Translations under genes and position numbers: made by a program
Notes under the pieces: model-generated
What the model saw: only the letters and a program-made list of their open reading frames with translations
Told to the model about the DNA's origin: nothing
Database searches by the model: none
Assembly (NCBI GenBank): GCA_003539625.1
Contig: DPOU01000018.1
Location: 1 to 41,952, forward strand
Reading direction: 5' to 3'
Source: Acholeplasmatales bacterium
Lineage (GTDB): Bacteria > Bacillota_I > Bacilli_A > ML615J-28 > CAG-313
DNA: 41,952 nucleotides
Shown here: in pieces, positions 5,974 through 14,666 of the stretch
Position numbering within the stretch: the first letter of the stretch is position 1
Layout of the letters: each line of letters starts with the position of its first letter

Positions 5974-6802
5974 ATCTACGTTTGAATTTTCCTACTATAA
6001 CAAAGATAATAAAGATAGCTAGGTTTACAACAACAACACTTGCGCCAAAAGGTAAATTTGTAAAGACAAAGAATGTTATTAAAAATGATAATAATGATAT
6101 AAGGGCAGAAGATACAATAACATTTTTGAATTTTCTAAATACTTGCATTGATGATAACGCTGGAAAAATTATTATACTAGAGATAAGTAATGTTCCCATT
6201 ATTCGCATTCCTATTACAATTGTTATGGCTGTAAGTGAGGCGAAAAGCATATTAAATAATCTAGTATTTGTACCTGTTGCTTTAGCAAAGGGTTCATCAA
6301 ATGTTACCGCAAATATTCTATTATAGAAAATTATAAATAAGCCTATTACAAGCGCTGCCGTGATTAACATAATTATTAAATCTTGACGATTTGCGAAAAC
6401 TATACTACCAAACATCAAACTATTAATATCCGTAGAAAATCCGCCATGTTTAAGGGAACCGAAGATATATCCGATTGCGAGAGCCGATGATGAAAATAAT
6501 CCTATTGCCGCATCACTTTTTACTTTGGTACTTTCACCAATTCTAAGTAAAATGTATGCCGCAAATATTACTACTGGTATAACAATTAAAAGGGGAATTT
6601 TAGTAAATCCTACTCCAATTGCTATGGCATATACACCGAAACTAACATGACTTAATCCATCACCTATCATTGAATATCTTTTTAATACTAAAACTACACC
6701 TAAAATAGCTGCCGTAATTGATAAGAGTATTCCAACAAATAAGGGATATTTAATAATATCAAAATTATTAAAAAAGTTTTTTACAATATTTGAACTAATC
6801 AT
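5963..6802 (-). CDS. znuB: Zinc ABC transporter permease ZnuB
   Basis: Membrane channel of a zinc (or manganese) importer of the ABC-3 family. 279 residues with about eight hydrophobic segments spread over the whole length; MIGDGLSHVSFGVYAIAIG near residue 45 is the conserved D-G-L-S-H motif of the family, and the helix-turn EPFAKATGT is the site that contacts the ATPase. The start is ATG 6802, since the upstream ATG would make AGGAGG part of the coding sequence. It overlaps znuC by 8 bases, which suggests coupled translation. Metal choice is inferred from the Zur-like regulator in the same operon and the His-rich binding protein. Confidence 0.9.
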   Translation of the reverse strand: MISSNIVKNFFNNFDIIKYPLFVGILLSITAAILGVVLVLKRYSMIGDGLSHVSFGVYAIAIGVGFTKIPLLIVIPVVIFAAYILLRIGESTKVKSDAAIGLFSSSALAIGYIFGSLKHGGFSTDINSLMFGSIVFANRQDLIIMLITAALVIGLFIIFYNRIFAVTFDEPFAKATGTNTRLFNMLFASLTAITIVIGMRIMGTLLISSIIIFPALSSMQVFRKFKNVIVSSALISLLSFLITFFVFTNLPFGASVVVVNLAIFIIFVIVGKFKRRYGN

Positions 6803-7520
6803 TAATATCCTCCTCATCTATTTGTTTTCTACTAAGAAGTAATTCTTTGCGATAATGATTCATATAGTCAGCTGGATTACCACAGAACATACAATTTTGA
6901 CTTAAATGAATTACTTTAGTTGCATGCTTTAAAATATTTTCAATAAAATGTGAAACTATAATAATTGTTACTTTTAATTCTTTGTTTATCATATCTAAAG
7001 TTTGATGTAATTGTTTGGCAGTTACACCATCTAGCCCTGTAAATGGTTCATCTAAAATCAAAAGTTTATCGGTTGCGCAAAGAGCTCTTGCAAGTAATAC
7101 TCTTTGTTGTTGACCACCCGATAATTCACTAAATGATTTAGTAGATAGGTTAGTTATCTTTAATAATTCCATCATATCTTTAGTACGTTGTATTTCTTTT
7201 TTGCCATAGAACGGACGCCATTTTAAGCTATTTAAACAGCCTGATCTTACTACTTCATAAACAGAAGCAGGAAAGTCTGCTAAATTAGCGTTTTTTTGAG
7301 GTAAGTAGCCTATTTGTTTTTGGCTTAGTCCTTCACCTAATATTATGTCACCTTTTAATTTAGGCGTTAAACCTAATAAGGTTTTTACAAGGGTAGATTT
7401 ACCACTACCATTATCACCAAAAATACAAACATAATCACCTTGGTTTATTTCTAGGTTAATGTCTTTAATAATTGGATGATTATCATATCCGATTGTAAGA
7501 TTATTGCATTTTAATATCAT
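6795..7520 (-). CDS. znuC: Zinc ABC transporter ATPase ZnuC
   Basis: 241-residue cytoplasmic ATPase that powers metal import. Walker A GDNGSGKST (35-43), Q-loop near LPQKNA (73-78), signature LSGGQQQR (133-140), Walker B LLILDEP (153-159), and the switch His in IIVSHF (about 193-198). Full length for the family. It overlaps znuA by 20 bases and znuB by 8, forming a compact unit. No odd residues. Confidence 0.93.
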   Translation of the reverse strand: MILKCNNLTIGYDNHPIIKDINLEINQGDYVCIFGDNGSGKSTLVKTLLGLTPKLKGDIILGEGLSQKQIGYLPQKNANLADFPASVYEVVRSGCLNSLKWRPFYGKKEIQRTKDMMELLKITNLSTKSFSELSGGQQQRVLLARALCATDKLLILDEPFTGLDGVTAKQLHQTLDMINKELKVTIIIVSHFIENILKHATKVIHLSQNCMFCGNPADYMNHYRKELLLSRKQIDEEDIND

Positions 7521-8562
7521 AATCGTTTACCTCTTTAATTATTTGATTATAGTCAACATTTAACATTTTTGATAAGTTTTCTACATCTTGCCAAAGAATT
7601 GTTAAATACGATACATCAGGATTTCTAAAATCCTCAACACTAACGTTGTGTCCTGAATGTAGGACTAAAATTTCTGCTTTTGTATGAAAGCTGATCATTT
7701 CACAAGCTTCTTGGTTTACTAATTCTTTCGCGAATATATACTTAATATTATTAGCTTTCATTTTATCAATTATATTAGATAGTACATTAATAGGTGGTTC
7801 AGTCTCAGTTGAACAAGTAGAATATGTTAACTCATAATCAAAACCATATATTACGTGCCAATAATAGAATGAAAATGGTGAACCAAAATACATTGTATTT
7901 TGAGTTGAAGTTTGCGATATTAAAGTTAATGCTTGATCAACTTTTTTTAATTCATCAATATATGCATTGGCATTATCGGTTAAAACCTTAGTAATAGGAC
8001 GGGTCTCAAAAGGGTCTTCAACATTATTAATTAGAACATCTCTTATTTGTTCTACCATATAGATAGAATATATTGGATACAACCAATAATGGGGGTCATA
8101 GGCATGCACGTGATTGTGATCATGTCCTGGTTCCTCATCATCATCATCTTCAACTTGGAAAAGTTTAATTCTTGAAGTTTTATCCACATCATCAGTTTTT
8201 TTGTAACTATCTTTTGATAAATCAATTACAATTGTATCAGTACCAAAATCAACATCTTTTACCCATGTTTCCATTTCATCGGCAGTATATATAAAGATGT
8301 CCGCATTTTTAATAGTAATTAAATCTTGAATACTTGGATCAAAGGTGTGTGAATCTTGACCAGGCGGAATAATTAAGGTAACATCAAACAAATCTTTTGT
8401 TTCTTGATTAGTACCAATTATTTTATTAATCATATCGTATTCTGGATATAGCGTTGTTACTATTTGTTTTCGTTTATTAGTTTTTTGAATAAATGCACAA
8501 CTAGTTAATGCAAACATTGTTAGTAAGACTATTAATAAATTTAATGTTTTAGTTTTCTTCAT
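7501..8562 (-). CDS. znuA: Zinc-binding lipoprotein ZnuA/AdcA type
   Basis: Extracellular metal-binding lipoprotein that delivers zinc to ZnuB. 353 residues from ATG 8562, chosen for the GGGGGAAAT site and because it begins a lipoprotein signal with lipobox ALTSC (C22). It has H73 in DSHTFDPS, a flexible acidic and His-rich loop at 139-159 (HDHNHVHAYDPHYW), and a later His cluster in LHSGHNVS; these match cluster A-I zinc binding proteins, whose His loop is thought to be a zinc sensor. The start overlaps the end of the Fur-family gene by 14 bases. Zinc over manganese is inferred from the His loop. Confidence 0.92.
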   Translation of the reverse strand: MKKTKTLNLLIVLLTMFALTSCAFIQKTNKRKQIVTTLYPEYDMINKIIGTNQETKDLFDVTLIIPPGQDSHTFDPSIQDLITIKNADIFIYTADEMETWVKDVDFGTDTIVIDLSKDSYKKTDDVDKTSRIKLFQVEDDDDEEPGHDHNHVHAYDPHYWLYPIYSIYMVEQIRDVLINNVEDPFETRPITKVLTDNANAYIDELKKVDQALTLISQTSTQNTMYFGSPFSFYYWHVIYGFDYELTYSTCSTETEPPINVLSNIIDKMKANNIKYIFAKELVNQEACEMISFHTKAEILVLHSGHNVSVEDFRNPDVSYLTILWQDVENLSKMLNVDYNQIIKEVNDYDIKMQ

Positions 8563-8968
8563 ATTTCCCCCTACATTCATCGCACTTTCCATAAAGTACG
8601 GTTTTTTTAGTATTTATCTTTATTCCATATATCTTTTCTAATTCGTTATCTAAACTTGATATTTCAGGATTATCAATATGAATGATTTTGCCACACATTT
8701 CACATTTAAAATGAATATGATCGGGATTTTTCGAACATTCTACATATTGATAACAGGCAGGAGAACCATCAATATTGTATTTTATTAATTCATGGTTATC
8801 AAGCATCTGTTCAAGTGTTCGATATAAAGTTGCTTTACTTACAGGGGTATTATTTTTTTCTAATGTCAATAATAGCTGTTCAGCTGTGAAGTGTTCACCT
8901 TTCCTATTTGCAAATAATTCATGAATAAGATTTTTTTGTTTTGTTTGATAGTTTTTACTATTATTCAT
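8549..8968 (-). CDS. zur: Fur-family regulator, probably Zur
   Basis: 139-residue metal-dependent repressor. The N-terminal winged helix (about 5-75) includes TPVSKATLYRTLEQML, the recognition helix of the Fur family. The C-terminal dimer part carries HIHFKC with two CxxC pairs (C89/C92 and C129/C132) for structural zinc. The ATG at 8968 is chosen because an upstream GTG lies inside the AAGGTGA ribosome site. First gene of the operon with znuABC, behind a promoter whose start overlaps a 17-bp palindrome, so it most likely represses itself and zinc uptake. PerR or Fur is less likely given the transporter type. Confidence 0.88.
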   Translation of the reverse strand: MNNSKNYQTKQKNLIHELFANRKGEHFTAEQLLLTLEKNNTPVSKATLYRTLEQMLDNHELIKYNIDGSPACYQYVECSKNPDHIHFKCEMCGKIIHIDNPEISSLDNELEKIYGIKINTKKTVLYGKCDECRGKYEEN

Positions 8969-8986
8969 ATTAATCACCTTATCAAT

Positions 8987-9003
8987 TTGAAACTCAGTCT
9001 CAA
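8987..9003. promoter_or_regulatory. Zur-type operator candidate
   Basis: Minus strand reads TTGAGACT-G-AGTTTCAA, an inverted repeat with one mismatch, placed just downstream of the -10 box so that binding would block initiation of the zur-znu operon. Confidence 0.6.
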
Positions 9004-9006
9004 TTT

Positions 9007-9035
9007 ATTATACCCTATTTTGAAAAAACTATCAA
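9007..9035 (-). promoter_or_regulatory. Promoter of zur-znuACB operon
   Basis: On the minus strand TTGATA (9035-9030), 17-base spacer, TATAAT (9012-9007). The leader to zur is about 30 bases. Confidence 0.8.
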
Positions 9036-9056
9036 GTTTTTTTATCTTTAAAATTT

Positions 9057-9091
9057 AAAAATCTCTAAAGTTAAATTACTTTAGAGATTTT
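9057..9091 (-). terminator. Terminator of the XRE-HAD-TPR operon
   Basis: AAAATCTCTAAAG (9057-9069/70) pairs with CTTTAGAGATTTT (9079-9091). On the minus strand the stop codon of the zinc-ribbon gene lies in the loop and the hairpin runs into T-rich sequence. Confidence 0.7.
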
Positions 9092-9417
9092 CTATCAATA
9101 TGTTCACTATTCATTACTTCTTTTACTCCACAATTAGGACATACTAATACTTTAGCACCAGGCTTAGCATTGTAAGCGGTGATATCTTTAAAAACTGATA
9201 TTCTAAACCGTTTATTACATTTAGGACATATATATTGGTAATTCTTAGCATGAATAATATGTACTACCAAATATAATATTATTACAACACCTACATAAAT
9301 AAAAGTAATTCGTAGAGGCCATTTTAATAATATAGTTAGTAATATTAAAATTGGAAATAGACAAACACAAATAAAATAAATAATTTTCAAAACTAAAATA
9401 GCTTTATCTTGTTTCAT
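9076..9417 (-). CDS. Membrane protein with C-terminal zinc ribbon
   Basis: 113 residues: two hydrophobic segments (about 8-28 and 33-53) form a hairpin in the membrane, followed by a cytoplasmic treble-clef or zinc-ribbon type domain with CPKC near residue 64 and CPNC near 93. AGGAG lies 5 bases before the ATG. Its start overlaps the end of the TPR gene by 14 bases. Function unknown; the cysteine pairs suggest structural zinc. Last gene of a four-gene operon. Confidence 0.75.
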   Translation of the reverse strand: MKQDKAILVLKIIYFICVCLFPILILLTILLKWPLRITFIYVGVVIILYLVVHIIHAKNYQYICPKCNKRFRISVFKDITAYNAKPGAKVLVCPNCGVKEVMNSEHIDRKSLK

Positions 9418-10435
9418 TTTTTACTCCTCTAAGTGCTTTTATTTTCATTAATTGCACTTTATATTTATTATTATTAGTTAGTTCGAACGCTAGTTTTGTT
9501 AAGTATTCAGCCGTATCATAGTTCATTTTATCGATAGAATTTTCAATAAAATCGTTAATTGTAAATATTACTCTTTCTGATACTCCGTGTTGAAGATTAT
9601 ATTTTTTAAACGTATTAACGATATCATCGGCACCATTAAAGTGAATAACACCAGCAACTTTAGTTATTTCCATAATCGCATTATAATTATCTTCATTTTC
9701 AAAATAGTAATTACTAATTAGAAAACATCCAATCGCAATATCATATTTTTGATTTTCTTGATAATATCTACCGATTAAATGATATGCCGATGCAAGTTGT
9801 TCCTTGCGATAAGCATATTTTAATACTTCTTTTAATAATTCAAAAGCTTCTTCATTTTTGTTTAAATTATTATAGATTATAGAAAGATACAACATATTGC
9901 CAATACATCTTGGATTATATGCAAGTGATTTTTCCAAATCGATTGCGGCAAGAGAATCATCATTTTCTTCATGATGAATTTTAGCTAAATAATATAAGTA
10001 ACGAGTTATTGGTTCTGGATAAAACTTTATATTCATTTTGTCCATTTTTGCGGGAGTTTCACAGAAAATAAACCCTTCAATTTTTTCACCAAAATCATAA
10101 TAATTAAGTTTTTGCATATAAAACTGTTTTTCAAAAAGATCAATTAATTTTAATAATATTTCTTTTGATTTAGCGTATTCTTTATTATTATATAATTTTA
10201 TTGCTTCAGTAAATTCTGCTATTCTTTTAGCTTGTACACTTTCTACTTGAGAGTGGATTTTTTGTAAAGCTTCGGGATCTAAACGTTTATATATCATTGT
10301 AAATATTTCATAAACAACTTCATCATTTTTTTCTTTAGAATATTTTTTTAATTGGTCATTTAAATATTTTATATCAACTTGATTTATCCCTGTTAAATGT
10401 TTTTTTATATCTTCTATAATTTCTTTATTGTTCAA
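9404..10435 (-). CDS. TPR-repeat protein of unknown function
   Basis: 343 residues, almost all helical. TPR-like repeats are visible: AKSKEILLKLIDLFEK, DSLAAIDLEKSLAYNPRCIG, EAFELLKEVLKYAYRKEQLA and YDIAIGCFLISNYYFENEDN. No signal peptide or membrane segment, so cytoplasmic and probably a protein-binding scaffold. I prefer the TTG start at 10435 because AGGTGA lies 5 bases before it, whereas a GTG nine bases upstream sits inside that ribosome site. It overlaps the HAD gene by 11 bases. Placement between a phosphatase-like gene and a membrane zinc-ribbon gene suggests a joint role that I cannot name. Confidence 0.75.
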   Translation of the reverse strand: MNNKEIIEDIKKHLTGINQVDIKYLNDQLKKYSKEKNDEVVYEIFTMIYKRLDPEALQKIHSQVESVQAKRIAEFTEAIKLYNNKEYAKSKEILLKLIDLFEKQFYMQKLNYYDFGEKIEGFIFCETPAKMDKMNIKFYPEPITRYLYYLAKIHHEENDDSLAAIDLEKSLAYNPRCIGNMLYLSIIYNNLNKNEEAFELLKEVLKYAYRKEQLASAYHLIGRYYQENQKYDIAIGCFLISNYYFENEDNYNAIMEITKVAGVIHFNGADDIVNTFKKYNLQHGVSERVIFTINDFIENSIDKMNYDTAEYLTKLAFELTNNNKYKVQLMKIKALRGVKNETR

Positions 10436-11285
10436 CTTGTTCACCTAAATATTCTTTATATTGTTCATCATGGATTTCTGTTAATTGGGTTGTAAGAGCC
10501 ATTTGATGAATTAATAATTTCACAATTGATTCAAGTTCAGAGTTTTGTGAATAATCGGCTTTACAAATATAGCCAACTCTTTTATCGTGAAGTAATCGTT
10601 TAGCAATTTCTACGTTATCTTTGTGATAAATGGCAATAGATTCACCACCATTTATGCGAACTACTCTCATACATGGTACATCTGTAATACCGTCACCAAT
10701 ATATATCATATTTCGATATGGTACATGACGTTCTTCTTCTTGTGTTACACTATTAAGTTTTATATCATCTTGTTGGTCAAGAGATCCTTTAGATATTCTA
10801 AAAACAAATTGAGTTTTAGTTGTAAAATTTACTACTTGTTTTGGCCAATCCGCATTACCGCTTTTATTATAATGGAATTCACAAGCATAAATTCTTTTGA
10901 AATATTTTGCGATATCAGTGCCTTCAATTATTTCTTTCAATCCTGAAGATAAGATATAATGTTCTACTTCAACACCAAGGCTTTCTCCAAATTGATTTAT
11001 ACGTTTAAACCATGATTTTACACCTTTTAAAAATACAACATCTTTACCTAAATTCATAAATGATTGTCTTGTTATTGAAACACCTTTTTCTTTAGCAGCA
11101 CGAATCATCAAAAACATATATGCAAGTATTTTATCCATATTATTTTTAACGGCTATTTGGTTAGATTCTTTCCAAAACTCACTTGCTTCCATTCCTACAC
11201 TAGGAATAAAACTATATTCTTGCATGTCTTTTGCACACAAAGTGCGGTCAAAATCATACATTAAAGCTATTACTGGTTTTTTCAT
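10425..11285 (-). CDS. HAD-superfamily phosphatase-like hydrolase
   Basis: 286-residue cytoplasmic hydrolase. Motif I is DFDRT (D11 nucleophile, D13 acid/base), motif II the Ser pair in YILSSGLKEII near residue 112-122, and motif IV YIGDGITDVPCM near 195-206 with the Mg-binding Asp pair. The cap region is large (about 20-110) as in phosphoserine-phosphatase-like members. The substrate is unknown. It follows the XRE regulator by 10 bases and overlaps the TPR gene, so the four genes are probably co-transcribed. GGGGG lies 5 bases before the ATG. Confidence 0.82.
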   Translation of the reverse strand: MKKPVIALMYDFDRTLCAKDMQEYSFIPSVGMEASEFWKESNQIAVKNNMDKILAYMFLMIRAAKEKGVSITRQSFMNLGKDVVFLKGVKSWFKRINQFGESLGVEVEHYILSSGLKEIIEGTDIAKYFKRIYACEFHYNKSGNADWPKQVVNFTTKTQFVFRISKGSLDQQDDIKLNSVTQEEERHVPYRNMIYIGDGITDVPCMRVVRINGGESIAIYHKDNVEIAKRLLHDKRVGYICKADYSQNSELESIVKLLIHQMALTTQLTEIHDEQYKEYLGEQVEQ

Positions 11286-11294
11286 TTTTTCCCC

Positions 11295-11933
11295 CTACCT
11301 ATTTTTCCCTTTCTTTATTATTCCTTTATAAAAAGCATATGCATATAAGAATGGTGCTGCTACTGAACCAAGGAATACTGATACTGCAAGTATTCCGGTA
11401 ATCCATGTTAAATACCACCATCTAAAATTAATAATACGCTTTTTAAATAAATATATCAAAACATATATACAAGTAACTACACCAACCCATGCAAGGCCTG
11501 ATAAATAATAGTACAATTTAACTCTTTTTAACACTTCTTCATCAGTTATTTGTGCAACAAAATCGCTATAAGTTGATTTAGATAATAAGTAACCTATAAA
11601 GAATACTAGAGGTATTATAATTAAATAAGATATATAAAAAGCCATTATTTTTTTGTCACCTAAATACCAGTTATAATTCATTCTAGTATTAGATTTTTTC
11701 ATACGTCTTCCCGCATCGTTTCTTTCTTGTTGGATATCGCGTTCTAAGAAATCTTCAAGATGTATTCTTAGTATTGGACACATTTGTTCAATTTGTTCGT
11801 TAGTAGGATCTTGTTTTCCTTTTTCCCAATTAACAACAGTTTCCTTTGATACATTCATTTTTTCCGCAAATTCTTCTACAGAAAGTCTTGCTTCTTCTCT
11901 TAGTACTTTTATATTTGTATTGATGTTACTCAT
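11295..11933 (-). CDS. XRE-family HTH protein with membrane domain
   Basis: 212 residues. The N-terminal helix-turn-helix (about 5-62) has the pattern LREEARLSVEEFAEKMNVSK then TVVNWEKGKQDPT; a linker follows and then three hydrophobic segments at about 96-118, 141-163 and 171-202. It would be a DNA-binding regulator tethered to the membrane, so it may sense a membrane signal or simply be held near its target. It is the first gene of the operon with the HAD, TPR and zinc-ribbon genes and probably controls it. GAGGTGA lies 4 bases before the ATG. Confidence 0.82.
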   Translation of the reverse strand: MSNINTNIKVLREEARLSVEEFAEKMNVSKETVVNWEKGKQDPTNEQIEQMCPILRIHLEDFLERDIQQERNDAGRRMKKSNTRMNYNWYLGDKKIMAFYISYLIIIPLVFFIGYLLSKSTYSDFVAQITDEEVLKRVKLYYYLSGLAWVGVVTCIYVLIYLFKKRIINFRWWYLTWITGILAVSVFLGSVAAPFLYAYAFYKGIIKKGKNR

Positions 11934-11956
11934 ATTTCACCTCGTATGTTTATTTA

Positions 11957-11985
11957 ATTATACCATAGTTTTGTTCTTTAGTAAA
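11957..11985 (-). promoter_or_regulatory. Promoter of XRE operon
   Basis: Minus strand TTTACT (11985-11980), 17-base spacer, TATAAT (11962-11957); transcription starts about 15 bases before the XRE gene. Confidence 0.7.
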
Positions 11986-12052
11986 TGTTTTTACAAATAG
12001 TTACTTTCTTAAATATATTCATTTAGTTGATTTTTTATAAATATGTATATAA

Positions 12053-12076
12053 AAAACAGTTCTTGCGAACTGTTTT
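12053..12076 (-). terminator. Terminator of guaBA
   Basis: AAAACAGTTC (12053-12062) pairs with GAACTGTTTT (12067-12076) around a TTGC loop, just after the guaA stop, with T-rich sequence following on the minus strand. Confidence 0.85.
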
Positions 12077-12081
12077 GTTGT

Positions 12082-13062
12082 TTATTCCCATTCAATTGTT
12101 CCACTAGGTTTTGGTGTTAAATCAAACACAACACGGTTTACACCTTTTACTTCATTGGTAATACGATTTGTTATTTGTTGTAATAATTCAAAATCTATCT
12201 TTGCAACACTTGCATTCATTGCATCTAATGTATTAATGGCTCTAATAATTACTGGCCATTCATATGTACGTTTACCTTCAGTTATTCCGGTTGATTTAAA
12301 ATCTGGAACAATTGTAAAGTATTGCCATACTTTACCTTCTAGACCATTTTTAGCAAATTCTTCACGTAATATTGCATCTGATTCTCTAACTGCTTCAAGT
12401 CTATCCCTTGTTATAGCTCCTAAACATCTAACGCCTAGTCCAGGACCTGGGAATGGTTGACGATATACCATATTATCAGGCAAACCAAGAGTTTTACCAA
12501 TTACTCTTACTTCATCCTTAAATAAAAGTTTTACAGGTTCAACTAATTCAAATTTTAGGTTTTCAGGAAGACCTCCTACATTATGATGAGCCTTTACACC
12601 ATCACTTTCTAAAATATCAGGATAAATTGTACCTTGAGCTAAAAATTCAATGTTATCTAATTTACCAGCTTCTTCATTAAATACATCAATAAATTCCGCA
12701 CCAATTATTTTTCTTTTTGACTCTGGATCACTAACTCCCGCAAGTTTATCTAAAAATCTATCTATCGCATCAACATATATTAAATTAGCATTCATTTGTT
12801 TTTGAAATACTTCTATTACTTGTTCAGATTCTCCTTTGCGCAATAATCCATGATTTACATGTACACATACTAAGTTTTTACCAATTGCTTTGATTAATAA
12901 CGCTGCGACAACTGATGAATCTACTCCACCTGATAGGGCAAGTAAAACTTTTTTATCTTTTACTTGTTCTTTTATTGCTTTGATTTGTTCATCTATGAAT
13001 GCTTTTGCTAATTCTTCATTAGTAATACGAATCATATTTTCTGGTCTTTTATTGTTTGTCAT
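12082..13062 (-). CDS. guaA: GMP synthase, synthetase subunit only
   Basis: Converts XMP to GMP through an adenylated intermediate, using ammonia. 326 residues: ATP-pyrophosphatase domain with P-loop SGGVDSS (44-50), then the C-terminal dimerization domain with RQPFPGPGLGVRCLGAITRD and the ending KPSGTIEWE typical of GuaA. The usual bacterial enzyme is about 510 residues because it starts with a class I glutamine amidotransferase domain; that domain is wholly absent. The start is firm: AAGGAAGG precedes the ATG and guaB ends only 18 bases upstream, leaving no room. This matches the separate synthetase subunit of the two-subunit type known in archaea. No glutaminase subunit is seen in the window. 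Confidence 0.95.
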   Translation of the reverse strand: MTNNKRPENMIRITNEELAKAFIDEQIKAIKEQVKDKKVLLALSGGVDSSVVAALLIKAIGKNLVCVHVNHGLLRKGESEQVIEVFQKQMNANLIYVDAIDRFLDKLAGVSDPESKRKIIGAEFIDVFNEEAGKLDNIEFLAQGTIYPDILESDGVKAHHNVGGLPENLKFELVEPVKLLFKDEVRVIGKTLGLPDNMVYRQPFPGPGLGVRCLGAITRDRLEAVRESDAILREEFAKNGLEGKVWQYFTIVPDFKSTGITEGKRTYEWPVIIRAINTLDAMNASVAKIDFELLQQITNRITNEVKGVNRVVFDLTPKPSGTIEWE

Positions 13063-13080
13063 AGTTGTTACCTTCCTTTT

Positions 13081-14547
13081 TTATTTTGTATAATTTGGTG
13101 CTTCTGTTGTAATTTCAACATCATGTGGATGACTTTCTTTTAAGCCTGCACTTGTTATTTTAATAAATTCACAATTTTCTTGAAGTTCACTTATTGTTTT
13201 TGTTCCACAATATCCCATTCCGGATCTTATTCCACCAGTTAACTGATATATTGTATCTGCAACTTCGCCTTTATATGCAACACGTCCTTCGATTCCTTCT
13301 GGAACTAATTTTTTGGCTTCTTTTATTGCGCCTTGAAAATATCTGTCAGCAGATCCTCTTTTCATTGCGGCAAGAGAACCCATTCCAACATATACCTTAA
13401 ATCTTCTTCCTTGATATATTACTTCTTCGCCTGGAGCTTCTTTGCAACCGGCAAGTATTGAACCAAGCATAACGGTTGAAGCACCTGCAGCAAGAGCTTT
13501 GACAATATCACCAGAAAATTTAATTCCTCCATCGCCAATTACTGGAACATCATGTTCTTTAGCAACCATATAAACATCATTGATTGCGGTGATTTGAGGA
13601 ACGCCAATGCCAGCTACTACCCTTGTTGTACAAATACTACCAGGGCCAATTCCTACTTTTAACGCATCAACACCTGCTTCAATCAATTCTTTTGCGGCTT
13701 CTTTTGTTACAATGTTCCCCGCAATAAGTTCAAGATTAGGGTAAGCAGCCTTTACTTGTTTTACTAATTCAATGGCGTTTTTAGAATGTGCATGTGCACA
13801 GTCGATAGTAATTACATCTACACCTTTTTCTACTAAAGCTTTTACTCTTTCTAAAGAGTTATTAGCAACACCGATAGCAGCTCCTACTCTCAAACGACCT
13901 TTTTCATCTTTACATGCATTAGGATAGTTTATCGCATTATCAATATCTTTTGAAGTTATTAAACCAACTATCTTATTATTTTCATCAACTATAGGTAATT
14001 TTTCAATACGATTTTCCCATAATATTTTTTTGGCTTGTTCAAGTGTTGTGCCAATTTTACCTGTAATAATATTGTCTTTTGTCATTATGTCTTTTACTAA
14101 AATATCATAGCTACTAATATATTTTAAGTCACGATTAGTTACAATTCCAAGTAGGGTGTTATTATCATCAACTATTGGTAAACCACTAATTTTATACTTA
14201 CTTAAAATATCTAAAGCTTCTTTTACTGTTGCGCCAACATTAAGGGTTATAGGATTAGATATCATACCGGATTCATTTCTTTTAACAATATCAACTTGAT
14301 TAGCTTGTTCTTCAATACTCATATTTTTATGAATAAATCCTAAGCCACCTTCACGTGCCATAGCTATTGCCATCGCACTTGAAGTAACGGTATCCATCGC
14401 AGCTGAAACAATCGGAATATTTAAACTAATATTACGCGTCAATCGCGATTTCAAACAAACATCACTAGGAATAATACTTGACTTTTGGGGTACAAGTAAA
14501 ACATCATCAAAAGTTAATCCTTCACGTAAATTACCATTAAAACTCAT
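13081..14547 (-). CDS. guaB: IMP dehydrogenase
   Basis: Oxidizes IMP to XMP with NAD+, the committed step to GMP. 488 residues from ATG 14547, chosen for GGAGA just upstream; a longer frame exists but lacks a ribosome site. N-terminal barrel part LTFDDVLLVP, two CBS domains (about 93-205) for nucleotide control, catalytic loop GIGPGSICTTR with C306, IMP-phosphate binding GDGGIKFSGD, and the flap ending EGRVAYKG. Full length. Followed directly by guaA and a terminator, so the pair makes a GMP operon. Confidence 0.96.
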   Translation of the reverse strand: MSFNGNLREGLTFDDVLLVPQKSSIIPSDVCLKSRLTRNISLNIPIVSAAMDTVTSSAMAIAMAREGGLGFIHKNMSIEEQANQVDIVKRNESGMISNPITLNVGATVKEALDILSKYKISGLPIVDDNNTLLGIVTNRDLKYISSYDILVKDIMTKDNIITGKIGTTLEQAKKILWENRIEKLPIVDENNKIVGLITSKDIDNAINYPNACKDEKGRLRVGAAIGVANNSLERVKALVEKGVDVITIDCAHAHSKNAIELVKQVKAAYPNLELIAGNIVTKEAAKELIEAGVDALKVGIGPGSICTTRVVAGIGVPQITAINDVYMVAKEHDVPVIGDGGIKFSGDIVKALAAGASTVMLGSILAGCKEAPGEEVIYQGRRFKVYVGMGSLAAMKRGSADRYFQGAIKEAKKLVPEGIEGRVAYKGEVADTIYQLTGGIRSGMGYCGTKTISELQENCEFIKITSAGLKESHPHDVEITTEAPNYTK

Positions 14548-14581
14548 CTTTTCTCCTCTCATATATGAAGATATTTGTTGC

Positions 14582-14610
14582 ATTATATCATTTTATTTTT
14601 TCTTAAACAA
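14582..14610 (-). promoter_or_regulatory. Promoter of guaBA
   Basis: Minus strand TTGTTT (14610-14605), 17-base spacer, TATAAT (14587-14582). The leader is only about 27 bases, so there is no space for a purine riboswitch. Confidence 0.7.
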
Positions 14611-14648
14611 TGTATTAGATTTTGAAATTGTTTTCATAAAAAAATAAA

Positions 14649-14666
14649 AAGGTAGTATTCTACCTT
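14649..14666 (-). terminator. Terminator of small heat-shock gene
   Basis: AAGGTAG/CTACCTT with a 4-base loop, overlapping the stop codon; the minus strand continues with TTTTATTTTT. Confidence 0.75.

Noticed and set aside
12155..12460. Plus-strand ORFs opposite guaA, guaB and other minus-strand genes
   Set aside because: They lie fully inside clear, conserved genes and lack ribosome sites.
14548..14640. Purine riboswitch before guaBA
   Set aside because: The promoter is only about 35 bases from the start codon and no riboswitch-like junction is visible.
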